Source: Halanaerobiales bacterium (GTDB lineage Bacteria > Bacillota > Halanaerobiia > Halanaerobiales > Halanaerobiaceae). Taken from it: a stretch of DNA of 64,000 bases. Every line of letters begins with the position of its first letter. Position 1 is the first letter of the stretch. The stretch covers positions 41,530 through 105,529 of the forward strand of contig JADQBT010000001.1 in assembly GCA_016278485.1 (NCBI GenBank). Direction: 5' to 3'. Below, one piece after another: positions 1-7,368 of this stretch. The notes under the pieces were generated by a model. It ran no database searches. It was given only the letters and a program-made list of their open reading frames with translations, and had not been told where the DNA came from. A program made the position numbers and the translations under genes.

Positions 1-116
1 TAAATTGTCAGTTAGTAGAACCAGTAGTAGAAGTTCAGTATTCTCCAGACGCAAATATGCTTGATCAATGTTATGAATTAGGTAAAAATGTTGCAGAGGC
101 AGTTATAAACTATTAG
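1..116 (+). CDS. C-terminal end of an unidentified protein (truncated by window edge)
   Basis: An open frame enters from the left edge (codons in phase with position 3) and stops at TAG 114-116, giving about 37 residues that end in LGKNVAEAVINY. There is no start inside the window. The stop lies 14 bases before the nitroreductase start, with that gene's ribosome site (GGGAGG) in between, so the two may be co-transcribed. The tail is vaguely like the C-terminus of patatin-like phospholipases (a Glu-Pro followed by a terminal helix), but this is too short to assign a family. Confidence 0.55.
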   Translation, partial: NCQLVEPVVEVQYSPDANMLDQCYELGKNVAEAVINY

Positions 117-130
117 GGAGGGTTTAGAAG

Positions 131-688
131 ATGGATGTAAAAAAAGCAATTAAAGAAAGAAGAGCTTATCGTTCACTTGCACCAGTTGAGATTAATCGAG
201 AATTAATTGAGGACCTTGCTGAATCGGCTTCTTTGGCACCTTCTTGCTTTAATAAACAACCTTGGCGATATGTTTTTGTACATGCTGAAAGCAAATTGTC
301 AGAGTTACATGAAGTGTTGGCAAAAGGAAATGAATGGGCAGAATCGGCATCTATGATAATTGCTGTTCTAGCCAAAGCTGAAGATGATTGTGTTTTAAGT
401 GGCAGAGAATATTATTTATTTGATGTTGGTTTAGCTACATCAATGTTGATTTTAAGGGCCACAGAATTAGGTCTTGTCGCACATCCGATTGCAGGTTATG
501 ATGAGGCTGCTACAAAAGAGGTACTTAACATACCTGATGATTATACAGTTATTACATTGATTAATGTTGGGAAAAAAGCTGAAGAGATAAGTGGTATTTT
601 ATCGGATAAACAAGTAGCTGATGAAAAAACTAGACCAGACAGAAAAAAATTGAGTGGATTTGTCTATGAGAATAATTTTAATAAATAA
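131..688 (+). CDS. Nitroreductase family protein (FMN-dependent)
   Basis: 185 residues, the usual size for small single-domain nitroreductases. The N-terminal IKERRAYRSL is the family's FMN-phosphate-binding arginine/serine segment. SASLAPSCFNKQPWRYVFV is the second flavin-binding block, and a later VGLATSMLILRATELGL helix is also typical. Such enzymes use NAD(P)H and FMN to reduce nitro groups, quinones or other acceptors; the physiological substrate cannot be read from sequence. The ATG at 131 is preceded by GGGAGG at a good distance. It sits 14 bases after the truncated gene and before a 120-base gap leading to the EF-G-like gene. The family call is firm, the substrate unknown. Confidence 0.9.
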   Translation: MDVKKAIKERRAYRSLAPVEINRELIEDLAESASLAPSCFNKQPWRYVFVHAESKLSELHEVLAKGNEWAESASMIIAVLAKAEDDCVLSGREYYLFDVGLATSMLILRATELGLVAHPIAGYDEAATKEVLNIPDDYTVITLINVGKKAEEISGILSDKQVADEKTRPDRKKLSGFVYENNFNK

Positions 689-722
689 TTTCCATAAAAT
701 TTTTCTATAAATATTCACAAAA

Positions 723-752
723 TTGCAGGAATTAAGAACTATTTTATAGAAT
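723..752 (+). promoter_or_regulatory. Possible sigma-A promoter for the EF-G-like gene
   Basis: TTGCAG at 723-728 and TAGAAT at 747-752 are separated by 18 bases in the 120-base gap between nitroreductase and the EF-G-like gene. The boxes are imperfect and the region is very A+T-rich, so a chance match is possible. No terminator is visible after the nitroreductase gene. Confidence 0.35.
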
Positions 753-808
753 ACAATAGTGTCTGAAAAAAATATGATTTTTAAAATATTGAAAGGCTGG
801 TGTAAAAA

Positions 809-2869
809 TTGAGTAATGTTAATACTAAAGATATCAGAAATTTTTGCCTAATATCCCATGGAGGTGCCGGTAAGACAACTTTGACTGAAAAGATACTTAA
901 ACTTACCGGGCAAATTGATGAGGTAGGTAGTGTTAATAAAGGTACTACCAAATCTGACCATACACCTGGAGAGAAAGAACATAAATACTCTATTACAAAT
1001 GGCTATTTTTCTTTTCCTTGGAAGAATAGGTATGTCAATTTGATTGATACACCTGGATACGCAGACTTTCGCGGAGAAGTTGCAAGTGCAATTAGAATGG
1101 TTGAAAGTGCATTACTTTTAATTGATGGAACATCTGGTATAGAAGTAAATACTAATTATGTCTGGAAAATGGCAGTAAAAGATAATCTGGCCCGAGCAAT
1201 ATTTATTAATAAATTAGATAAAGATGGAGCTAAATTTGAGGAAGTTTATCAAGAACTGGTAGACAAATTTGCAGATAAACTTGCTTTAACGTCAATACCT
1301 TATGGTGTTGGTGAAAATTATCAAGGAATTATTGACCTGCTTGATGAAAAAGCTTATTTAATTAAAGATGGACAAGAAAAAGTGGTTGATATACCTGAAG
1401 ATGCAAGAGATAAGTTTGAAGAATACCGCACAAAACTGGTTGAATCTGTGGTTGAATTAAATGAAGAGTTGATGATGAGATATTTAGAGGATGATCCTAT
1501 TTCAAATCAGGAACTTACAAAAGCGTTTTTTGAAGAAGTCTGTGCCCATCAATTAGTACCGGTTATGTCAGGTTCTGCTGAAAAAGATTCAGGTATTGAC
1601 CGTTTACTTGATCACCTGGTGAAAATTTTACCGTCACCTGTGAGCATGGATTTAGAAAAGATTGTTGCAGAGGGAGCGGATCCAAAGGTTGATCCTGAAG
1701 CACCTTTTAGTGGGATAGTTTCTAAAACACTGGTAGATCCATATATTGGTAAGTTATCTGTCTTTAAAATTATTAGTGGTAAATTACATCGGGATGATAA
1801 AATATATATTCCACGCATTAATGAGCATGTAAAAGCAAGCAAGCTTTATAAAATGAATGGGTCTGAACAAGAAAATGTGGATGAATTAATTGCTGGTGAT
1901 ATTGGAGCAATGGCAAAAGTTGATGAATTAGAAACCTCAGATACTATTCGTGCAGCAGAATCAGATATTTTGTATAAGGATATTCCATTCCCTAAACCAA
2001 TGTTTAAACGTGCAGCCGAGCCAAGCGAAGGTATCGATGAAGAGAAGATGTCATCTGCCTTACATCGTTATGCACAATCTGACCCGACTTTTAGGATTGA
2101 TTATAATAAGATTACAAAACAACTCTTGATTACTGGAATGGGAACTGTTCATCTTGATGTTGTGTTAGATGAATGTAAACGCAAATATGATGTTGAATTT
2201 AAAACTTCTGATCCAAAAGTTTCCTATAAAGAAACAATTCAGACTAGAGCTGATGTTGAAGAAAAATATAAAAAACAATCAGGTGGCCGTGGTCAATATG
2301 GTCATGTATTAATGAAGATGGAGCCTTTAGCAAGAGGTAAAGGATTTATATTTGAAGAAGAAATATTTGGTGGATCAATTCCTAGTCAGTATATTCCGGC
2401 AGTAGAAAAAGGAATTAGAGAAGCTATGGATGAAGGTGTTTTGGGTGGTTTTCCCGTAGTAGATTTTAAAGTTATTCTTTATGATGGATCTTACCACGAT
2501 GTAGATTCATCAGAAATGGCCTTTAAAATTGCTGCTTCAAAGGCGTTCAAAAGAGGTCTAGCTCAGGCAAAACCAGTAATTCTAGAGCCTATTATGGAAG
2601 TCGAAGTTACTGTGCCTCAGGATTTCATGGGAGATATCATGGGAGACTTTAATTCGCGTAGAGGTAGAATACAGGGAATGGAGCCTAAAGATGGTACTCA
2701 AGTAATTAAAGCTGAAGTACCAGAATCTGAAATGTTCAATTATGCAATAGAGCTAAAATCCATTACTGGTGGTTATGGTGCTTTTGATATGCATTTTGCC
2801 CATTATGATAAAGTACCAGGGGAATTAAGCCAAAAAATTATGGAAGAAGCAAATAGAGAAGACGACTAA
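809..2869 (+). CDS. Elongation factor G-like translational GTPase
   Basis: 686 residues with the five-domain EF-G layout. The P-loop at residues 16-23 reads SHGGAGKT rather than the canonical EF-G GHVDHGKT. The switch II motif is DTPGYADF, where canonical EF-G has DTPGHVDF, and the guanine-specificity motif is NKLDK. The C-terminal half contains the EF-G domain IV region (GGRGQYGHV) and the terminal IMGDFNSRRGRI block. These variants match the EF-G2/EF-G-like paralogue group rather than the housekeeping fusA product, which normally sits beside rpsG/tufA. The start is TTG at 809, 8 bases after the site GAAAGGCTGG. The gene stands alone between a weak promoter and a clear terminator. Precise role (translocation backup, recycling or other) is not known from sequence. 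Confidence 0.9.
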   Translation: MSNVNTKDIRNFCLISHGGAGKTTLTEKILKLTGQIDEVGSVNKGTTKSDHTPGEKEHKYSITNGYFSFPWKNRYVNLIDTPGYADFRGEVASAIRMVESALLLIDGTSGIEVNTNYVWKMAVKDNLARAIFINKLDKDGAKFEEVYQELVDKFADKLALTSIPYGVGENYQGIIDLLDEKAYLIKDGQEKVVDIPEDARDKFEEYRTKLVESVVELNEELMMRYLEDDPISNQELTKAFFEEVCAHQLVPVMSGSAEKDSGIDRLLDHLVKILPSPVSMDLEKIVAEGADPKVDPEAPFSGIVSKTLVDPYIGKLSVFKIISGKLHRDDKIYIPRINEHVKASKLYKMNGSEQENVDELIAGDIGAMAKVDELETSDTIRAAESDILYKDIPFPKPMFKRAAEPSEGIDEEKMSSALHRYAQSDPTFRIDYNKITKQLLITGMGTVHLDVVLDECKRKYDVEFKTSDPKVSYKETIQTRADVEEKYKKQSGGRGQYGHVLMKMEPLARGKGFIFEEEIFGGSIPSQYIPAVEKGIREAMDEGVLGGFPVVDFKVILYDGSYHDVDSSEMAFKIAASKAFKRGLAQAKPVILEPIMEVEVTVPQDFMGDIMGDFNSRRGRIQGMEPKDGTQVIKAEVPESEMFNYAIELKSITGGYGAFDMHFAHYDKVPGELSQKIMEEANREDD

Positions 2870-2880
2870 GATAAAAAATA

Positions 2881-2909
2881 TTGATATATTAGATAAACTG
2901 TGCTATAAT
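2881..2909 (+). promoter_or_regulatory. Strong sigma-A-type promoter upstream of a terminator hairpin
   Basis: TTGATA (2881-2886), 17-base spacer, TATAAT (2904-2909). Expected initiation is near 2916, only about 25 bases upstream of the intrinsic terminator at 2941-2968. It therefore precedes the opine-dehydrogenase-like gene at 3025, but with a terminator between promoter and gene. Confidence 0.65.
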
Positions 2910-2940
2910 TAATTAGGACACTTGTAAGTTTATTTAAAAA

Positions 2941-2968
2941 AGCTCTCTAGTTAGAGGGCTTTTTTTTA
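2941..2968 (+). terminator. Intrinsic terminator between EF-G-like gene and the opine-DH/B12 pair
   Basis: An 8-bp stem (AGCTCTCT pairing with AGAGGGCT, one G-T pair) closes a 4-base loop and runs directly into eight T residues. It can end the EF-G-like transcript. Because a good promoter lies just upstream of it, it could also act as an attenuator of the genes that follow. Confidence 0.85.
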
Positions 2969-3024
2969 ACTAAAAATATTGCAGGGGGTATTTTATAGTT
3001 CAATAATATGAGGAGGAAATAAAG

Positions 3025-4242
3025 ATGGAAAAGAAGAGAATTGCTGTTTTGGGTGCAGGTAATGGAGGACAGGCTTTAGCTGCTTATTTGGCCTATCAGG
3101 GTCATCAGGTTAATCTCTATAATAGAAGTCTTCCGAGAATTTCTGCCCTGCAAGAGACTGGTCAGATTAAGATTACCGGTGTAGTAGAAGGTATAGGTTA
3201 CTTAAATATTGTAACAGATCAACTTGTTAAGGCGATCGAGGGAGTGGAGATCGTTCTGGTCGTTACTCCCGCTGTCGCTCACCGTTATTTAGCCAGTAAA
3301 TTAAGTAGTTGTCTAGAAGATGGGCAATTAATTATACTTAATCCTGGTCGGACAGGTGGTGCGCTTGAATTTAATAATATCTTGACAAAAAATAACTGTC
3401 AGGCTGATTTATTATTAGCTGAGGCGCAAACTTTTATTTTTGCAAGTAGAGTTGTTTCACCTGGCGAAGTTAAAATATTTGCTATTAAAAACAAAGTTGA
3501 ATTAGCTGCTTTTCCTAGTAACAAAACTAAAGAGGTCTTTGCTAAATTAGATGATGTTTTACCACAATTTTTTCCTGTGGAGAATGTTTTAAAAACGAGT
3601 TTGGATAATATTGGTGCTGTTTTTCATCCTGCACCTACTCTGTTAAATATGGCCTGGATTGAATCGCGGGCGGGAGATTTTAATTATTATCAAGAAGGAG
3701 TCTCACAATCTGTTGCTAAAGTTCTTGAAAAGATAGATGAGGAACGAATGGCAGTTGCCCAAATAATTGGAGTAGAGCCAACTAGTGCTGCAGAATGGTT
3801 GAGGCTGTCTTATGGTGCAATTGGTCATAATTTGCACGAGTTACTTAATAACAATTTGAAATATGCGGGAATTAAAGCTCCTCCAAGTACAGCACATCGT
3901 TATATTTTTGAAGATGTGCCAATGAGCTTAGTCCCAATTGCTTCTTTAGGTGATTATTTTAAGGTAGAAACACCAGCAATTAAGATGATTATAGACCTAG
4001 CTAATCTTGTCCATCAAACAGATTATCGGGCAACAGGCAGAACGGTAGCCTCACTTGGTATTGAGGGAATGTCTATTAATGAATTAAGAGCTTTAGTAAC
4101 ACATGGAAGTCTACCTAGAAAAACTGTTAAAGTACAATTTGATGAGCATTTAATTGAAGGGGTTGAAGCTGAACAGATTATGATCCCTAAATTATTGAAA
4201 AAATTAGATCAAGAAAGTGGTGTACAGAAATGGAAAAATTAA
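3025..4242 (+). CDS. NAD(P)-dependent octopine/opine dehydrogenase family protein
   Basis: 405 residues. The N-terminus is a Rossmann fold with the dinucleotide signature GAGNGG at residues 10-15, followed by an acidic/polar strand end (NLYNRS). The C-terminal half carries the opine-dehydrogenase domain, recognisable by HPAPTLLNMAWIES and a later helix-rich region. Characterised members reductively condense an amino acid with a 2-oxo acid, or run the reverse reaction; the substrate here is unknown. The start ATG follows GAGGAGG at ideal spacing. The 3' end overlaps the cobalamin-binding gene by 13 bases, indicating translational coupling and a joint role. Some family members in non-symbiotic bacteria probably act on compounds other than opines. 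Confidence 0.85.
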   Translation: MEKKRIAVLGAGNGGQALAAYLAYQGHQVNLYNRSLPRISALQETGQIKITGVVEGIGYLNIVTDQLVKAIEGVEIVLVVTPAVAHRYLASKLSSCLEDGQLIILNPGRTGGALEFNNILTKNNCQADLLLAEAQTFIFASRVVSPGEVKIFAIKNKVELAAFPSNKTKEVFAKLDDVLPQFFPVENVLKTSLDNIGAVFHPAPTLLNMAWIESRAGDFNYYQEGVSQSVAKVLEKIDEERMAVAQIIGVEPTSAAEWLRLSYGAIGHNLHELLNNNLKYAGIKAPPSTAHRYIFEDVPMSLVPIASLGDYFKVETPAIKMIIDLANLVHQTDYRATGRTVASLGIEGMSINELRALVTHGSLPRKTVKVQFDEHLIEGVEAEQIMIPKLLKKLDQESGVQKWKN

Positions 4243-5861
4243 TAATTGGTGCCTCAATTGGAAATTGTGTTCATGTAGGTGGGGTTAGTAATTTTTTGCA
4301 ACTGGCCCGGCAGAGAGGTTATCAAACAAAATTTCTGGGACCCGCGGTTAAGATAGATTATTTACTTGATGCTGTACAAGAAAGTGAACCAGAGGTGGTA
4401 GCTGTAGGCTACCGCCTTACTCCAGAGACGGCAGAAAGGGTCTTAAACAAACTAAAGGATAGTGTAGAAGAAAGAGGGTTAACAAAATTTAAATATATTT
4501 TTGGAGGAACCCTGCCGGTTGCTAATGTAGCGAAAAAGGTAGGGCTTTTTGATGTAGTTTTCAGTGGAGAAGAAACACTTGCAGAAATTATTGCTTTTCT
4601 TGATGGAAAAGAACCTGAGCAGATTGCAGAAAATTATGCAGATAATTTATTAGATAGAATTGCAGATAAAAAACCATATCCACTAATTAGACATCATTAT
4701 GGTCAGCCGACTATGGAGGCTACCCTGTCAGGTATTAAAAAAATTGCTAAAAGTAAAGTTGTTGATATTATTTCGCTTGGTCCAGATCAAAATGCACAGG
4801 AGTCATTTTTTAGACCAGCCGAAATGAATGAAACGGAAAAAGGAGCAGGTGGAGTACCAATCAGGACAGCAAAAGATTTGCAAAATCTTTATAAAGCTAG
4901 TCGTTATGGGAACTTTCCGCTTTTAAGAAGTTATAGTGGGACAAGAGATGTTTTTAAAATGGCTAAATTATTAATTGAAACAATAAATAATGCCTGGGCT
5001 GCAGTACCATTATCCTGGTATAATGAATTAGATGGGCGAGGTCCACGCGATCTTTTAACTGGCATAAAAGAGAATCAGGAGTTAATGAGATGGCATGGAA
5101 AAAATAATATTCCAGTTGAGGTAAATGAAGCTCATCATTGGAGTTTGCGTGATGCCCATGATACAATAGCAGTGGCAATGGCTTATCTAGGCGCTTACAA
5201 CGCCAAAAAAATGGGAGTTAAAGATTTTATTGCACAATATATGTTTAATAATCCTGCTCAGACTTCTGGGCCAATGGATCTGGCAAAAATGCTGGCCAAA
5301 AAAGAGTTAATTGAGAGTCTGGTTGATAAAGAATTTAAAGTATATACTCAGGTTAGGGCAGGACTTGCTAGTTTTCCGCTAGATCTTGATCGAGCAAAAG
5401 GTCAACTTGCATATGCAACATTTCTGGGTATGGCACTTGAGCCTGATTTAGTACATGTGGTGGGTTTTTCAGAAGCTGACCATGCAGCACGAGCAGGAGA
5501 TGTAATAGAAAGTTGTAAAATCGCCAGTCAAGTTATATATAATTCTATTGCAGGTTATCCGGATTTTCTTAAAGATCAAACGATACAGAAACGCAAAGAT
5601 CAATTGTTAGAAGAAGCAGATATTTTATTAGAAGCAATTAAGAACTTAGGGTCTCCGCAAGAGAGCGACTCATTGGCTAGCCCGGAAGTTCTTGCTAGAG
5701 CTATTAAAAGTGGTTTGCTTGATGCTCCTCATCTGCAAGGAAATCAAGTTGCTGCTGGTAAGCTTGAAACTAAAATGGTTAATGGTGCTTGTTATGCATA
5801 TGATTTTAGTAAAGATAAGGTTTTAACAGAATCAGCAAGAATAATTCAATTGAGTAATTAA
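4230..5861 (+). CDS. Cobalamin-binding-domain protein with a large C-terminal mutase-like domain
   Basis: 543 residues. Residues 1 to about 130 look like a B12-binding Rossmann domain: residues 13-18 read CVHVGG, matching the DxHxxG motif that supplies the lower-ligand histidine, but with Cys instead of Asp. A GG follows near residue 92 (IFGGTLP). The canonical SxL motif is replaced by YRLTP. The remaining roughly 400 residues (NELDGRGPRDL, EAHHWSLRDAHD, NNPAQTSGPMDL) resemble the TIM-barrel catalytic part of carbon-skeleton mutases in style, but I cannot place them in a named family. The gene overlaps the opine-dehydrogenase-like gene and is followed 16 bases later by lnt. Probably an adenosylcobalamin or methylcobalamin enzyme acting on the substrate or product of the dehydrogenase; that is inference. 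Confidence 0.7.
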   Translation: MEKLIIGASIGNCVHVGGVSNFLQLARQRGYQTKFLGPAVKIDYLLDAVQESEPEVVAVGYRLTPETAERVLNKLKDSVEERGLTKFKYIFGGTLPVANVAKKVGLFDVVFSGEETLAEIIAFLDGKEPEQIAENYADNLLDRIADKKPYPLIRHHYGQPTMEATLSGIKKIAKSKVVDIISLGPDQNAQESFFRPAEMNETEKGAGGVPIRTAKDLQNLYKASRYGNFPLLRSYSGTRDVFKMAKLLIETINNAWAAVPLSWYNELDGRGPRDLLTGIKENQELMRWHGKNNIPVEVNEAHHWSLRDAHDTIAVAMAYLGAYNAKKMGVKDFIAQYMFNNPAQTSGPMDLAKMLAKKELIESLVDKEFKVYTQVRAGLASFPLDLDRAKGQLAYATFLGMALEPDLVHVVGFSEADHAARAGDVIESCKIASQVIYNSIAGYPDFLKDQTIQKRKDQLLEEADILLEAIKNLGSPQESDSLASPEVLARAIKSGLLDAPHLQGNQVAAGKLETKMVNGACYAYDFSKDKVLTESARIIQLSN

Positions 5862-5877
5862 TGTCAGGAGGAATTTT

Positions 5878-7368
5878 ATGAGTAGCGCCTTGGCAATTTT
5901 GGCTGCAATTTTATATATCATACCATATTTTAAACCGGATTTATTTTTAATTAGTTTCTTTTCTTTTTTACCGTTACTATTTGCCTTAGAGGGAGAAGAA
6001 GGAAAACGAACATTCTTTTTTGGTTGGTTGATGGGAATCGGTATTTTGGCTGGTACAGGTTATTGGTTATATTTTCCTCTGGCCGATTTTAGTGATCTTT
6101 CTATGTCAGTCGTTTTTTTAATACTTTTTACCACTATAATTATTGGTGGCCTTTACTTTGGACTATGGTCTCTAATTCATAATTTTATGCAGCCTAAGCA
6201 TAGTTTTAGCCCATTTATTTTTGCTTTTTCCTGGACAGGATTTGAATTTATCCGATATTATTGGCTAAATATTTATCCGTTTGGATATCTTGGTTATAGT
6301 CAATTTCGGAATAAATGGGTATTACAATTTGCTTCTTATGGAGGCGTTTTATTAGTTTCTTTTGTAGTAGCCTTGGTGGCTGGTTATTTATTTAAAATAA
6401 TTAAAAAAAATTCCATGAAGAGAATGGTGCCACTTCTAATTTTAATTTTGGTAATAGCGATAGTAGGAAACCTACCGAGCAAAGTAGACGGGAATAATTA
6501 TTTAAAAGTAGGTATTATTCCGACTGAATTCAATCAGGAAGATAAGTGGCGTCCCGAATTTGTGAATCAAATTGTCGAAAAAATTGGCAATGCAGCAGAT
6601 CAACTCACTGGTGCTGATTTAATAATAACACCGGAAACCTCACTTACTTTTGATCTGATCAAAAATGAATTTTACCGGGAGATGTTTTTTAATAAAATTG
6701 AAAAGGTAGATAGTTATTTAGTAGTTGGTAGTCGTGCTATCAAAGATGGTGATTCTGATAGGAAAGAGTATAATAGTAATTTTTTGCTAGCACCTGGAGG
6801 AAAAGTTATAGATCGCTATGATAAACAAAAACCTTTAATCTTTGGAGAATATATTCCCTTTGCAAATTTTGTAGAAAGATTAACCGGTTATGCAATAATT
6901 CCTATATTTCCAGGTGATTCGGATTTAATCTTTTCCACTCAACGTTTTAGTTGGTTGAATTTAATTTGTTCAGAGATTTTAGACCCAGTCTCAAAAAAGG
7001 TTGCTAAAAATTATCAGTTTATTGCTAATCAATCAAATGAAGCATGGTTTGGAGATGCAAATTTACAAATACAGATGTGGGGAGTCTCGGTTTTTAGAGC
7101 TGTGGAAAGCAGGAAGTCTGTTGTTAGAGCAGGTAATCAGGCTATTTCTGGTTATATTTCTCCCTTAGGAAATGAGATAGTAATGCAGCAAGATAATAAC
7201 TCTCCCTTCATGGTAAATATTATTTTAAATCAGAAAACAACCTTTTACCAGAGGAAGGGAGAATTAATTGGAATTATCATTACTCTTCTAGCATTATTGA
7301 TTTTTATTATTAAATTTATTCTTTATCTGCGCAAGCTTTTAATTAATTCTGCATCAGGATCAATGTAG
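5878..7368 (+). CDS. lnt: Apolipoprotein N-acyltransferase
   Basis: 496 residues: about six N-terminal transmembrane segments, a C-terminal nitrilase (CN-hydrolase) domain, and a final membrane segment (IGIIITLLALLIFIIKFIL). The catalytic triad is visible as Glu253 (TPETS), Lys316 (YDKQKP) and Cys364 (LICSEI). Lnt N-acylates the diacylglyceryl-cysteine of lipoproteins on the outer face of the cytoplasmic membrane. It is typical of bacteria with an outer membrane and unusual in monoderm Firmicutes. ATG 5878 follows AGGAGG. The last 46 bases overlap the 3' end of rqcH on the other strand. It is separated from the B12 gene by 16 bases, so probably shares that transcript, although the functions look unrelated. 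Confidence 0.9.
   Translation: MSSALAILAAILYIIPYFKPDLFLISFFSFLPLLFALEGEEGKRTFFFGWLMGIGILAGTGYWLYFPLADFSDLSMSVVFLILFTTIIIGGLYFGLWSLIHNFMQPKHSFSPFIFAFSWTGFEFIRYYWLNIYPFGYLGYSQFRNKWVLQFASYGGVLLVSFVVALVAGYLFKIIKKNSMKRMVPLLILILVIAIVGNLPSKVDGNNYLKVGIIPTEFNQEDKWRPEFVNQIVEKIGNAADQLTGADLIITPETSLTFDLIKNEFYREMFFNKIEKVDSYLVVGSRAIKDGDSDRKEYNSNFLLAPGGKVIDRYDKQKPLIFGEYIPFANFVERLTGYAIIPIFPGDSDLIFSTQRFSWLNLICSEILDPVSKKVAKNYQFIANQSNEAWFGDANLQIQMWGVSVFRAVESRKSVVRAGNQAISGYISPLGNEIVMQQDNNSPFMVNIILNQKTTFYQRKGELIGIIITLLALLIFIIKFILYLRKLLINSASGSM

Noticed and set aside
2910..3024. Cobalamin riboswitch before the B12-related operon
   Set aside because: The leader is too short and lacks a B12-box; only a simple terminator hairpin is present.
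3025..4242. Naming this gene octopine or nopaline synthase
   Set aside because: Family membership is clear but substrate residues cannot be judged, and there is no plant-associated context.
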